Of a DNA stretch of 38,337 nucleotides, positions 16,368-25,004 are shown one piece after another (the stretch's first letter is position 1; every line of letters begins with the position of its first letter). This DNA is from an uncultured Planococcus sp. (GTDB lineage Bacteria; Bacillota; Bacilli; Bacillales_A; Planococcaceae), in NCBI GenBank assembly GCA_947502505.1, contig CANNAE010000014.1, positions 1 through 38,337 of the forward strand. Reading direction: 5' to 3'. The notes below the pieces were generated by a model, which was not told where the DNA came from, did not search any database, and was given only the letters and a program-made list of their open reading frames with translations. The position numbers and the translations under genes are program-made.

Positions 16368-16688
16368 TTATTTTCTCATCAGCTTTTGGAACGTGACGAG
16401 CAGTTCGTCCAGGATCTCTTCATCGCCCGAAGCCAGGCGGTCTTTGACACAGCCTTTCAAATGGCCGTCGAGCAACACTTTTGTCACGCTGTTCAAGGCA
16501 GACTGTGTAGCTGCCAATTGGGTGATGATGTCATCGCAATACACATCCCGGTCCACCATGCCTTTGATGCCGCGCACTTGCCCTTCGATGCGGTTCAGCC
16601 GGTTCGTTAGATCCCGTTTGACCGAAGGGGGATGATGGCTCTTTCTGCAAGCATCGGGGGCCGGTATTTCTTCAATTATTTCACTCAT
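16368..16688 (-). CDS. csoR: Copper-sensing transcriptional repressor
   Basis: A 106-residue all-helical repressor that leaves DNA when it binds Cu(I). The ligand triad is visible as C51, H76 and C80 (VYCDD and GHLKGC), the spacing typical of CsoR rather than of formaldehyde-sensing FrmR or nickel-sensing RcnR. The N-terminal region carries RLNRIEGQVRGI, the DNA-contacting helix of the family. The ATG at 16688 follows GGAGGGG. It is first in the copper module and its promoter carries a CsoR box, so it represses itself. The N-terminus is longer than in some homologues and has a Cys and two His. Confidence 0.93.
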   Translation of the reverse strand: MSEIIEEIPAPDACRKSHHPPSVKRDLTNRLNRIEGQVRGIKGMVDRDVYCDDIITQLAATQSALNSVTKVLLDGHLKGCVKDRLASGDEEILDELLVTFQKLMRK

Positions 16689-16770
16689 TCAAAACCCCTC
16701 CAATTTTCGGCTGGCGATCCATTCGCCGGCTTAGTCCAATCGACAAGTGAACAATTTCGATTTCACCCTG

Positions 16771-16799
16771 AGTATACCTTAAGGGGGTATGTGATTCAA
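16771..16799 (-). promoter_or_regulatory. Promoter of csoR-copZ with CsoR box
   Basis: On the minus strand TTGAAT (16799-16794), 17 bases, TATACT (16776-16771). The box ATACCTTAAGGGGGTAT (plus strand, 16774-16790) fills the spacer and part of the -10, so a bound repressor would block the polymerase. Confidence 0.8.
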
Positions 16800-16841
16800 G
16801 AAATTAACTCAAAGTTTGCATTTGTCATCAAATTGATACGT

Positions 16842-16870
16842 TTGAAACTCTGAAATGATGGTATTATATA
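16842..16870 (+). promoter_or_regulatory. Sigma-A promoter of the 47-codon gene
   Basis: TTGAAA (16842-16847), 17 bases, TATATA (16865-16870). The predicted leader to the ATG at 16973 is about 95 bases. Confidence 0.6.
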
Positions 16871-16972
16871 CGTAGATAAAGAAAAGTCAACTATTTCGAA
16901 CGGAACCATCATATCAGCGAGATCTGCACACGTCCAATTAGCAACAACTACTCCCCGAAGAGGTGATCATGG

Positions 16973-17116
16973 ATGATTAAAAATGGAGAGATCCGCAACA
17001 TTGTATCGAATCTGGCAAAACTTGGCGTCCAAGCGACGATTACAAAATCACGTGTGGAGCTAAGCAAAACCTTGGCCTTGCCGCAGCCGCCTCAAGCATC
17101 ATCCCATTCTTCATAA
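16973..17116 (+). CDS. Small protein of 47 residues, unknown function
   Basis: A short gene with a full set of signals: a good promoter (16842-16870), a strong ribosome binding site AGGTGATC 4-6 bases before the ATG at 16973, an open frame of 47 codons, and a terminator directly at its stop. The product starts MIKNGEIRNIVSNLAKLG, has an amphipathic-looking first half and a Pro/Ser-rich tail (PQPPQASSHSS), and has no membrane segment or Cys. I do not recognise the family. An overlapping ATG at 16969 gives only three codons. The transcript could instead be a regulatory RNA. It is convergent with rodA. Confidence 0.55.
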   Translation: MIKNGEIRNIVSNLAKLGVQATITKSRVELSKTLALPQPPQASSHSS

Positions 17117-17151
17117 AAAAACTCCGACGCCCAATGCGCCGGAGTTTTTTT
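17115..17151. terminator. Bidirectional terminator between the small gene and rodA
   Basis: AACTCCG (17120-17126) and CGGAGTT (17140-17146), with CGC/GCG inside and T or A runs on both sides. Confidence 0.8.
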
Positions 17152-17158
17152 ATTGAGC

Positions 17159-18343
17159 TTATGAATTTTGGCGTGAACGGTCGAACATATAGTTCTTGTG
17201 GTGGAACCGCATGCTGAAGACAACGCCGAGAGCGAGCATATTGCCGATCAACGAGCTGCCCCCATAGCTGATAAAGGGAAGCGGGATCCCGGTGATCGGC
17301 AGCAATTGAATCGTCATGCCGATATTCTGGAAGACGTGGAATGTAATCATCGCAATGATGCCGGCGCACACATAAGTGCTGAAGGTATCTTTGAATTGCA
17401 AAGTGATCTTCGTCAAATGATAGATGAGCATGAAGAACAAAATGATGACGGCGCTGGCCCCGATAAAGCCGAAGTCTTCCGAAATGACCGTGAAGATGAA
17501 ATCGGTATGGTTTTCCGGCACATACACTTGGCGGCCTTGATAGCCTTTTCCGAACACTTCCCCGGAGCCGATCGCATTCAATGCGGCAATCAGGTTATAG
17601 CCGCCTGACTCTGCATAGGAGTACGGATCAAGCCATGTGTAGATGCGTTCGAACATATACGGTTTCAAGCCGACGCGCCCAAGCAATTCCTGCATATTGA
17701 GCGTCATCCATAGTAATGTGGCGCCAATGAGCGCGACGCCGCCGAAGCTTGGCAAAATGATTTTCCAAGAAATTCCCGAGACGACCACGATAGCCAATGT
17801 GATGGCGATGAATACGAGGGCCGTTCCAAGGTCGGGCTGGAGCAAGATGAAACCGAGCGGCAAAGCGAGCATGATGGCGATTTTCCCAAGCAGCAGCAAA
17901 TCGGTTTTGATCGTGCTCAGCAAATGGCGTTCATGATGCGTGGAAATCATTTTCGCAAGCGCTAAAATATAGAAGGTTTTCATGAACTCGGCTGGCTGGA
18001 TATTGACGAATGGCGTATGGAACCAGGCTTTGGCGCCATTGATCGGCTGGGCGATTTGGCCTTGCCCGTCCGGCGCAATCATCAAGGCGAGCAATAGTAG
18101 CAAGCCCGATCCATAGAGGTAATATGCCATTTTTTTATACTGGTCGGTATCGAAGTACATCAATACCGCAATCATCCCGGCTGACACGATGTAAAACAGC
18201 GCCTGGCGCGGAACGAAGTTGGTCAAATACTGCCCTGAAGTCTGGGCAGAGGAAATCGCGACCAAACTGACGATGAAAAACAGGAACAATATAAAGGTGA
18301 GCGACCAATCAAAGCGATCGGAAAAGCTCTTGTTAGTTTGCAT
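17159..18343 (-). CDS. rodA: Rod-shape peptidoglycan glycosyltransferase RodA/FtsW family
   Basis: A SEDS-family membrane glycosyltransferase that polymerises lipid II into glycan strands. The 394-residue protein has about ten hydrophobic helices, the large loop after helix 7 with the YAESGGYNLIAALNAIGSGE segment, the ENHTDFIF motif, and the C-terminal PLPFISYGGSS typical of the family. The length and the segment around GYQ(G)RQ fit RodA better than FtsW or SpoVE, though assignment within the family is not certain. Planococci are often coccoid, so its role in shape may be reduced. The ATG at 18343 follows GGGTG, and TATAAT lies upstream at about 18388. It lies close to ddl and murF. Confidence 0.85.
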   Translation of the reverse strand: MQTNKSFSDRFDWSLTFILFLFFIVSLVAISSAQTSGQYLTNFVPRQALFYIVSAGMIAVLMYFDTDQYKKMAYYLYGSGLLLLLALMIAPDGQGQIAQPINGAKAWFHTPFVNIQPAEFMKTFYILALAKMISTHHERHLLSTIKTDLLLLGKIAIMLALPLGFILLQPDLGTALVFIAITLAIVVVSGISWKIILPSFGGVALIGATLLWMTLNMQELLGRVGLKPYMFERIYTWLDPYSYAESGGYNLIAALNAIGSGEVFGKGYQGRQVYVPENHTDFIFTVISEDFGFIGASAVIILFFMLIYHLTKITLQFKDTFSTYVCAGIIAMITFHVFQNIGMTIQLLPITGIPLPFISYGGSSLIGNMLALGVVFSMRFHHKNYMFDRSRQNS

Positions 18344-18500
18344 ATCAATTCACCCATACTTTTCTTAATCTATAACGCCCATCATTATACAGCATACGCC
18401 AAACTTATGCGCATGCAAAAAGTAATGACGATTTGAAAACAGGAATGTTTCCTAACCGGCGTTCAAGCCTTATAATGAGAAAGGAAATGGAGTGGGGCAC

Positions 18501-19271
18501 ATGGAGAAAAAGCCGTTGAAGACGGATTTTTACATACAACATTTATATATCTATGTGAGCGAAGCGGATCGGATGGCGTTATTCAGCGGTTTTGGCTTCG
18601 GGCACTTTCTGGAAGCGGTTGATATGCCGGAGAACCTATTGCTGTTGAAGCACCCTTATGAGGAAGCATCCTTTAATATGCATACCCACCTGGACTTTGC
18701 GACGAAAGAGGAATACGGCCAATTAAAGCGGGCGCGGTCCAACCGGAAAAGTGAATTCTGCTGGGTGGATTTCCGCAGCGAAAAGCAACTGAATTCATTG
18801 ACGGCCCAGGAACAGGCGGAGCTTCTTTATTTGGGCCATAAAAAAGAGCCCGTGAAAAGCCCGTTCTTTATGACCTTGCAAAATGAATATGCGTATTTGG
18901 CAGGTGAGGAAAAGGAATGGACGAAAATCTATTTCCGGCGCATGGAAAAACTCAGCGCATTGATCGCCAATCATTTCACGCAAATCATCCGCAAGGAAAC
19001 GAATGGCCAGCATTTTTTCCGCCGCCGGATAAAAGACCTGGTGCCGCAGCTGCCGAAAGAACAATTCCACAAGCTGCGGCTGGAAATGAGTGAAGGGGTC
19101 TTATTGTCTTTAGCCGATCCCGAAAAAACCAAAAATACGATTGAGCTGCACGTCCGGACGGTCGGCGAAATTGATTTTATGGATGAATTCTGGGAAGACC
19201 TCGGGGAAACGATCCGTAAGCCGCTGTCGGGGCGCATTGTCTACGACCGAAAACAAAAAGGCTGGAAATGA
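18501..19271 (+). CDS. Unrecognised protein of 256 residues
   Basis: A soluble, strongly charged protein with no signal peptide, membrane helix or obvious catalytic motif. Features that can be seen: an N-terminal FYIQHLYIYVSEADRMALFSGFGFG segment of alternating aromatic and hydrophobic residues (within about 10-35), a central EKEWTKIYFRRMEKL helix, and a basic FFRRRIKDLVPQL segment. I do not recognise the family. The ATG at 18501 follows GGAG at 8-base spacing; an in-frame GTG at 18492 is less likely. TATAAT lies about 30 bases upstream with a weak -35. It has its own terminator and stands between rodA and ddl. Confidence 0.75.
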   Translation: MEKKPLKTDFYIQHLYIYVSEADRMALFSGFGFGHFLEAVDMPENLLLLKHPYEEASFNMHTHLDFATKEEYGQLKRARSNRKSEFCWVDFRSEKQLNSLTAQEQAELLYLGHKKEPVKSPFFMTLQNEYAYLAGEEKEWTKIYFRRMEKLSALIANHFTQIIRKETNGQHFFRRRIKDLVPQLPKEQFHKLRLEMSEGVLLSLADPEKTKNTIELHVRTVGEIDFMDEFWEDLGETIRKPLSGRIVYDRKQKGWK

Positions 19272-19302
19272 TACCTGTTAGCTAGCGGGTATCATTTTTA
19301 TT
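19267..19302 (+). terminator. Terminator of the 256-residue gene
   Basis: AATGATACC (19267-19275) with GGTATCATT (19288-19296), then TTTATTTATT. The stem includes the stop codon. Confidence 0.75.
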
Positions 19303-19396
19303 TATTGTGTATTTTACAGCCACTGACAAAAAGATTTTTCGGCTGACAGCGTTCGTGATAAACTAAGCAATATGTAAAACGAAATGAGGGTCATTA

Positions 19397-20467
19397 ATGA
19401 AAAAACGAATTGGGCTTTTATACGGCGGCAAATCCGCTGAACATGAAGTGTCGTTGACAACTGCCAGCGCATTTTCTAAAGCGCTTGATTTTGATAAATA
19501 TGAAATTTACCCAGTCTATATCACGCAAGAAGGCGAATGGCGAAAAGGCGCACCTTTGGCCGGGGCGGTTTCTTCTATAGAAGAACTGCAATTGCCGGGG
19601 AACGGCGAACGGCCGAACGATATTTCCGGTTTCCTGCCGACGGACGGGGAACCTGCGCTAGACCTCATCATTCCGCTGCTGCACGGGCCGAACGGGGAAG
19701 ATGGCACTGTGCAAGGCCTGCTCGAAGTGATGAACTTGCCTTATGTCGGCAACGGCGTTTTGGCCTCATCGGCCGGAATGGATAAAGTGGTCATGAAACA
19801 ATTATTCGACCAAGCCGGCCTGAATCAGACGCCTTATGTCTATTTCCTGCGCCGCGAGTGGAAAAACGGCCAAGGACAGTGGTTGGACAAAGTCGAGCAA
19901 GAGCTGACATGGCCAGTTTTCGTCAAGCCGGCAAACCTGGGCTCAAGCGTCGGCATCAACAAAGCTGAAAACCGTGAGGAACTGATTGCCGCTGTAGAGG
20001 AAGCGCTAAAATTCGACCGCAAAATCGTGATTGAACAAGGCGTCGTCGGGCGTGAAATCGAAGTCGGCGTACTCGGCAACGACGAGCCGGAATGCTCGGT
20101 AGCGGGAGAAATCAAGCCGCTTAAAGCTTTCTATGATTACCAGGCGAAATACAAAGACGGCAATACGGCGATGATCATCCCGGCAGAACTGCCGGAAGCG
20201 GTATACGCAGAACTTGTCGATTCCGCGAAAAAAGCATTCAAGATTCTCGATTGTTCAGGGCTTGTGCGCGCGGACTTTTTCGTGACAGAAAGCCACGAGA
20301 TCATCATCAATGAAGTCAACACCTTGCCAGGATTTACACCGTTCAGCATGTTCCCACTATTGTGGCAGCATACGGGCCTTGAGTATCCCGAACTGATTGA
20401 GAAACTGATCGAACTTGCCATTGAACGCTACGAAGACAAACAATTATTACAATTTAAAATGGATTGA
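19397..20467 (+). CDS. ddl: D-alanine--D-alanine ligase
   Basis: Makes D-Ala-D-Ala from two D-alanines and ATP for peptidoglycan precursors, in the cytoplasm. The 356-residue ATP-grasp enzyme shows the N-terminal [14 protein letters not shown] loop, [12 protein letters not shown], the ATP-binding [13 protein letters not shown], and the metal-binding [10 protein letters not shown] near the C-terminus; all family marks are present. The ATG at 19397 follows GAGGG. murF begins 13 bases after its stop, so the two are very likely one operon. Gene order ddl-murF-cshA is the same as in Bacillus subtilis. Confidence 0.96.
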   Translation: MKKRIGLLYGGKSAEHEVSLTTASAFSKALDFDKYEIYPVYITQEGEWRKGAPLAGAVSSIEELQLPGNGERPNDISGFLPTDGEPALDLIIPLLHGPNGEDGTVQGLLEVMNLPYVGNGVLASSAGMDKVVMKQLFDQAGLNQTPYVYFLRREWKNGQGQWLDKVEQELTWPVFVKPANLGSSVGINKAENREELIAAVEEALKFDRKIVIEQGVVGREIEVGVLGNDEPECSVAGEIKPLKAFYDYQAKYKDGNTAMIIPAELPEAVYAELVDSAKKAFKILDCSGLVRADFFVTESHEIIINEVNTLPGFTPFSMFPLLWQHTGLEYPELIEKLIELAIERYEDKQLLQFKMD

Positions 20468-20480
20468 GTGGGGAAAATCG

Positions 20481-21839
20481 ATGAAAAAAACGATTGAACA
20501 GATAGCCGGATGGCTGGACATCAAGACAAATTTAAAAGGGATTGAAGTGACTGGCGTGTCGATCAATACGCGGACGCTGAAGCCGGGCGATTTGTTCATT
20601 CCGTTCCGCGGCGAAAATGCCAATGGGCATAAATATGTCCGCTATGCGATTGAGGCGGGGGCTGCCGCTGCATTGTGGCAACGCGATGAACCGGAACCGC
20701 CGTCTGATTTGCCGCTATTGATCGTCGACGATTGCGAAAAGGCACTGCAGGAAATGGCGCGCGCTTACCGCAATGAATTGAAGACGACCGTCATCGGCAT
20801 TACCGGCTCGAACGGCAAGACCTCAACGAAAGATTTGGTCGCGAGCGTCTTGAAGCCCTATTACAAAGTCCAGAAAACCCAAGGCAATTTTAATAATGAA
20901 CTGGGGCTGCCGCTGACGATCTTGTCTTTAGATGAAGATACGAAATACGCAGTTCTTGAAATGGGCATGAGCGGCTTTGGGCAGATTCAATTCCTGTCGG
21001 AGTTGGCGCGTCCTGATTATGCCGTCATCACCAATATCGGCGAAGCGCATATGCAGGATCTTGGATCAAGAGAAGGCATTGCGGAGGCGAAATTCGAAAT
21101 CGTCGCCGGGCTCGAACAGCATGGCAAGCTTTTCTACGATGGCGATGAGCCGTTATTATTGCCATTTGTCGAAGATTTCACACAAGCAGTATCGTTTGGC
21201 TTCGGCCCTGACAATGAATTGAGTGTAGGCGATATCCAGGCGACCGAAGACGGCAGCAGTTTCTTGGTCAACGGCATCATCGACGCGAAGTTCTCCATCC
21301 CGGTGCTCGGTGAACACCAAGTGAAAAACACCCTGTCAGCGATTTTGATCGCTCTAGAAGCCGGGCTGACCGAAGAAGAAATCCGCCGTTCGCTCAAAAA
21401 TGCGGCATTGACCGATATGCGCATGCAGCTGATTACGGCTGACAATGGCGGGGTCTTTATCAACGATGCGTACAACGCAGCCCCGACTTCCGTAAAAGCG
21501 GCGCTGAACTTTATCCGTGAGACGACGATGAAAGAGTCCAAATGGGCCGTGCTTGGCGATATGCTGGAGCTTGGCGAAGACGAGCGGCGCTTCCACGAAG
21601 AACTGGAAAGTTCAATCGGGCCGGAACTCGAAGGCGTTTGCCTATACGGCCCGCGCATGAAATGGCTTTATGAGAAATTGTCGGCTTCATATGAAGGGAA
21701 ATTATTGTGGAGCGAAGACGATTACGGGCCGATTATCGACTTATTGGCGAAGAACCTGAAGAAAGACACAGCCGTTCTCGTCAAAGGTTCGCGCGGCATG
21801 GCGCTTGAAAAAGTGATCGAACCATTCACAAGCCAATGA
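20481..21839 (+). CDS. murF: UDP-MurNAc-tripeptide--D-alanyl-D-alanine ligase
   Basis: Adds D-Ala-D-Ala to the UDP-MurNAc tripeptide, the last cytoplasmic step of precursor synthesis. The 452-residue Mur ligase has the ATP loop GITGSNGKTSTKD, NFNNELGLPLT, NIGEAHMQDLGS, and NDAYNAAPTS in the C-terminal part. The ATG at 20481, after GTGGGG, is chosen over a start at 20415, which would lie inside ddl. It directly follows ddl, the enzyme that makes its substrate, and overlaps the next gene by ATGA. Confidence 0.96.
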   Translation: MKKTIEQIAGWLDIKTNLKGIEVTGVSINTRTLKPGDLFIPFRGENANGHKYVRYAIEAGAAAALWQRDEPEPPSDLPLLIVDDCEKALQEMARAYRNELKTTVIGITGSNGKTSTKDLVASVLKPYYKVQKTQGNFNNELGLPLTILSLDEDTKYAVLEMGMSGFGQIQFLSELARPDYAVITNIGEAHMQDLGSREGIAEAKFEIVAGLEQHGKLFYDGDEPLLLPFVEDFTQAVSFGFGPDNELSVGDIQATEDGSSFLVNGIIDAKFSIPVLGEHQVKNTLSAILIALEAGLTEEEIRRSLKNAALTDMRMQLITADNGGVFINDAYNAAPTSVKAALNFIRETTMKESKWAVLGDMLELGEDERRFHEELESSIGPELEGVCLYGPRMKWLYEKLSASYEGKLLWSEDDYGPIIDLLAKNLKKDTAVLVKGSRGMALEKVIEPFTSQ

Positions 21840-22531
21840 AAACCGGCGTCTTGTGCATCCACGGCTTTACCGGCGGGCCGTTTGAAGTCGAACCATTCGC
21901 TGATTACTTAAGCGAACAGACAGATTGGTTCATTGAAATCCCGACTTTGCCGGGGCACGGGGAAAAGCTCGAACTCGGCGAACAAAGTGCTGAAGTGTGG
22001 ATGATGGAAGCGGAGCTTGCGCTGAAGCGATTGAAAGCGAAAGCCGACCGCGTCATCATTGTCGGTTTCTCGATGGGCGGGCTGATTGCGCTGTACTTGG
22101 CGATGCGCTATAAAATCGATCGATTGGTCCTGTTGAGTGCGGCGGTGAAATACATCAGCCCTGTGCAAATCCGCGAAGAAGTGCGGGAAGCCGTACGCGA
22201 CCTGGTCGGCAAGCGCATCAACCAAAATGCCTTGTACCATCTATATGAATACAAATTCCGCAACACCCCAATCCGCTCGACAATAGAATTCCTGCGTGTC
22301 GTCAAGACCGTCGAGCCGTATTATCGATTGATCGATGTACCGGCTTTCATCGTCCAAGGCGAAAAAGACAGCGTCGTCCCGCCGTCTGCAGCACAGCATA
22401 TTTACGATCACTTAGGCTCAGCGGAAAAGCATCTTTACCATTCGGCGACCGGCAAGCATTTGATCTGTTATAGCGACGATGCCGCTGAATGGTTCCCGAA
22501 AGCCCTGCAATTTATGCGCAGGGAACAGTAA
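21836..22531 (+). CDS. Alpha/beta hydrolase, Est30-like carboxylesterase
   Basis: A 231-residue serine hydrolase of the carboxylesterase group known from Geobacillus Est30, acting on short-chain esters in the cytoplasm. The triad can be seen: S79 in GFSMGG, D178 in GEKDSVVP and H208 in GKHLI; the oxyanion loop is HGFTGGP near the N-terminus. The physiological substrate is unknown. The ATG at 21836 overlaps the murF stop as ATGA, so translation is coupled to murF; I do not recall a gene at this place in Bacillus subtilis. It may act on lipids or cell-envelope esters, but that is a guess from context. Confidence 0.85.
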   Translation: MKTGVLCIHGFTGGPFEVEPFADYLSEQTDWFIEIPTLPGHGEKLELGEQSAEVWMMEAELALKRLKAKADRVIIVGFSMGGLIALYLAMRYKIDRLVLLSAAVKYISPVQIREEVREAVRDLVGKRINQNALYHLYEYKFRNTPIRSTIEFLRVVKTVEPYYRLIDVPAFIVQGEKDSVVPPSAAQHIYDHLGSAEKHLYHSATGKHLICYSDDAAEWFPKALQFMRREQ

Positions 22532-22559
22532 ACTGATAATTGGAACCTTTGCATATCAA

Positions 22560-22588
22560 TTGCATGTGAAGGGGAAGCGTGTTATTCT
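22560..22588 (+). promoter_or_regulatory. Candidate sigma-A promoter of cshA with long leader
   Basis: TTGCAT (22560-22565), 17 bases, TATTCT (22583-22588). It would give a leader of about 270 bases to cshA. Confidence 0.4.
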
Positions 22589-22618
22589 GTTTAGAGCAAT
22601 GGATACATTTTTGAGACA

Positions 22619-22645
22619 CTCTTCCTTCGTGAAGAGGTTTTTTTT
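22619..22645 (+). terminator. Hairpin with T8 tract, esterase terminator or early leader terminator
   Basis: CTCTTC (22619-22624), loop CTTCGT, GAAGAG (22631-22636), then a run of eight T (22638-22645). It lies about 90 bases past the esterase stop but also about 25 bases past the start predicted from the promoter at 22560. Confidence 0.55.
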
Positions 22646-22699
22646 GAGCATAAACGGTTTGTTCTACTTACTGGGGAAGACAACCCCGCTGTGCAGACC

Positions 22700-22721
22700 G
22701 CTCGGCAAAGACCGAGCTTTT
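22700..22721 (+). promoter_or_regulatory. Second GC-rich leader hairpin before cshA
   Basis: GCTCGG (22700-22705), loop CAAAGA, CCGAGC (22712-22717), then TTTT. It is terminator-like but the T run is short. The rest of 22646-22867 shows no gene. Confidence 0.4.
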
Positions 22722-22867
22722 CCTGTTCACACATCCCCTCTGACTTAAAACTCCAGAGCATGATTTTCGACGTGAAAGTTCTTAATAAAGGCTCGACCTT
22801 GTCATAAATTCATCTAAAATGTGTACCATTTGTAAATAAGATGAAGACAAAAGGAGATTGAAAAAAT

Positions 22868-24373
22868 TTGGTTAAATTTACAGAATTAAACATCAGCGAA
22901 ACAACATTGAAATCCGTAAGACGTATGGGCTTTGAGGAAGCGACACCTATCCAGGAAGGCACAATCCGCCTAGGCATGGAAGGCAAAGACATTATCGGGC
23001 AAGCACAAACAGGTACTGGTAAAACAACCGCTTTCGGCATTCCGTTGATCGAGAAAATCGACACACGCGACGGAAACGTGCAGGGCTTAGTCATTGCACC
23101 GACACGCGAATTGGCAATCCAGGTTTCTGAAGAACTTTACAACCTAGGTAAAGACAAAAACGTGCGCATCTTGTCCGTATTTGGTGGCCAGGAAATCGGC
23201 CGTCAGATCCGCGCTTTGAAAAACCGCCCTCAAATCATCGTCGGCACACCTGGTCGTTTGCTTGACCATATCAACCGCCGCACGTTGAAGCTTGATAACG
23301 TCAATACGCTAGTGTTGGATGAAGCTGATGAAATGCTGAACATGGGCTTCATCGAAGACATTCAGTCAATCATGTCGAATGTCCCTGAAACCCGTCAGAC
23401 GCTTCTGTTCTCTGCTACAATGCCGGATCCGATCCGCCGCATCGCAGAAAAATTCATGAAAACACCTGAGATCGTCAAAATCAAGTCGAAAGAAATGACT
23501 GTTGAAAACATCGAGCAGTTCTTCGTGAAATCCGTAGAACGCGAAAAATTCGACATCCTTTCCCGCTTGTTGAACGTTCAACAGCCGGAGCTTGCGATCG
23601 TCTTCGGACGCACGAAGCGCCGTGTTGACGAATTGGCGCACGCATTGAACCTCCGCGGCTATTTGGCTGAAGGAATTCACGGCGACCTTAGCCAAGCGAA
23701 GCGTATGTCTGTTTTGAAGCAATTCAAAGCAAACAAAATCGACATCTTGGTTGCAACGGACGTAGCAGCACGTGGACTTGATATCTCAGGCGTATCTCAC
23801 GTATACAACTTCGATATTCCACAAGACCCTGAAAGCTATGTTCACCGTATCGGCCGTACTGGCCGTGCAGGCAAAAAAGGCGTAGCTGTCACTTTCGTTA
23901 CACCACGCGAAATGGGCTACTTGTCAATCGTTGAAAGAACAACGAAGAAAAAAATGGAAGCTCTAGTGCCTCCAACTGCTGATGAAGCGGTTATCGGGCT
24001 TCAGCGCGTTGCCATGGAACAATTGGAAACGATGACTGAGAAAAACAACTTAGGCAGCTACCGTGAGCTTGCAACAGAAATGTTGGAAAAACACGATGCA
24101 GTTGACTTGGTTGCAGCAGCGCTTAAAACGCTAACGAAAGATCCGGAAGATGCTCCTGTCCAAATTACTGAAGAGCGCCCATTGCCATCACGTGGCGGTG
24201 GCGGCTACAAAGGTAAAGGCGGCGGCGGACGTTCATCCGGCGGCGGATATAAAGGCAAAGGCGGCGGCGGACGCTCGTCTGGCGGTGGCTACAAAGGCCG
24301 TCGCGAGTCATCAAGCTCAAGCCGTCCTTCAGGCGGAGGACGTCCTGGACGTACTCGCCGTCACGAATCATAA
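22868..24373 (+). CDS. cshA: DEAD-box ATP-dependent RNA helicase
   Basis: Unwinds RNA duplexes; in Bacillus, CshA works with the RNA degradosome, ribosome assembly and cold adaptation. The 501-residue protein has the Q motif region, [35 protein letters not shown] and HRIGRTGR in order, and a C-terminal tail from about 430 rich in Gly, Arg and Lys with repeated [10 protein letters not shown] units for RNA binding. The start is TTG at 22868 after AAGGAG with a long 11-base spacing; the weak start may limit translation. Codon use seems richer in preferred codons than in its neighbours, as for a highly expressed gene. It has a long leader with hairpins. Confidence 0.94.
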   Translation: MVKFTELNISETTLKSVRRMGFEEATPIQEGTIRLGMEGKDIIGQAQTGTGKTTAFGIPLIEKIDTRDGNVQGLVIAPTRELAIQVSEELYNLGKDKNVRILSVFGGQEIGRQIRALKNRPQIIVGTPGRLLDHINRRTLKLDNVNTLVLDEADEMLNMGFIEDIQSIMSNVPETRQTLLFSATMPDPIRRIAEKFMKTPEIVKIKSKEMTVENIEQFFVKSVEREKFDILSRLLNVQQPELAIVFGRTKRRVDELAHALNLRGYLAEGIHGDLSQAKRMSVLKQFKANKIDILVATDVAARGLDISGVSHVYNFDIPQDPESYVHRIGRTGRAGKKGVAVTFVTPREMGYLSIVERTTKKKMEALVPPTADEAVIGLQRVAMEQLETMTEKNNLGSYRELATEMLEKHDAVDLVAAALKTLTKDPEDAPVQITEERPLPSRGGGGYKGKGGGGRSSGGGYKGKGGGGRSSGGGYKGRRESSSSSRPSGGGRPGRTRRHES

Positions 24374-24394
24374 AACTTGATCACTAAACAACAA

Positions 24395-24435
24395 GACGGA
24401 GAACCGGCAGCAATTGCCGATTCTCCGCCTTTTTT
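24395..24435 (+). terminator. Terminator of cshA
   Basis: A long stem: GACGGAGAA and CGGCA on the left (from 24395), TGCCG and TTCTCCGCC on the right, then T6. Confidence 0.9.
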
Positions 24436-24524
24436 GTCGTTTCGGAATAAGGTACAATGAAATGAAACGTTCCGGTTCATAAAACGTATAAATGAAGAGA
24501 GTACTCTTGATTGGAGATGACATA

Positions 24525-25004
24525 ATGAACCATCAACCGAAAAACCGGATTTCCCGGAAAGGGCTGACTGTCTGGCGCCTTTACGGAATGATCGAAACAG
24601 TGGTCGTCGCTTTATTATTGGCCGGTGTCGGCACTCTTACATACTTTTTCGACTGGCCGAATTGGATCTATGCTGCAGCCGGCGGTCTGCTCGTGCTGTT
24701 TGCTTTCCTGTTCGTCTATCTATTCCCGAAGATCCGCTGGGAAAGATGGCGCTATGAAGTGCGCGACCAGGAAATCGAATTGCAGCATGGCTTGTTTATC
24801 GTCAAGCGGACGCTAGTGCCGATGGTCCGTGTCCAGCACGTCGATACGGAACAAGGGCCGATTCTCCGTAAATACGATTTATCGGAGATATCCATTTCGA
24901 CTGCCGCCACTACCCATACCATTCCCGCATTGATTACGGAAGAGGCGGATGAATTGCGCTCCCGTATTTCGGTGCTCGCAAGGGTGGCGGAAGATGATGT
25001 CTGA
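24525..25004 (+). CDS. ydbS: Bacterial PH domain membrane protein, YdbS-like
   Basis: A 159-residue protein, the same length as I recall for Bacillus YdbS. Two membrane helices (about 22-42 and 47-68) are followed by a bPH2 (DUF304) domain with the typical WRYEVRDQEIELQHGLFIVKR-type strand pattern and VPMVRVQHV. With YdbT it has been linked in Bacillus to membrane functions and bacteriocin resistance. The ATG at 24525 follows GGAG at 8 bases; the ATG at 24492 lacks a site. A weak promoter (TTTTTT, 17 bases, TACAAT at 24453-24458) lies just past the cshA terminator. ydbT overlaps its end. Confidence 0.88.
   Translation: MNHQPKNRISRKGLTVWRLYGMIETVVVALLLAGVGTLTYFFDWPNWIYAAAGGLLVLFAFLFVYLFPKIRWERWRYEVRDQEIELQHGLFIVKRTLVPMVRVQHVDTEQGPILRKYDLSEISISTAATTHTIPALITEEADELRSRISVLARVAEDDV

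Noticed and set aside
22479..22748. Plus-strand frame of 89 codons between the esterase and cshA
   Set aside because: It overlaps the esterase end and two hairpins, and has no ribosome binding site.
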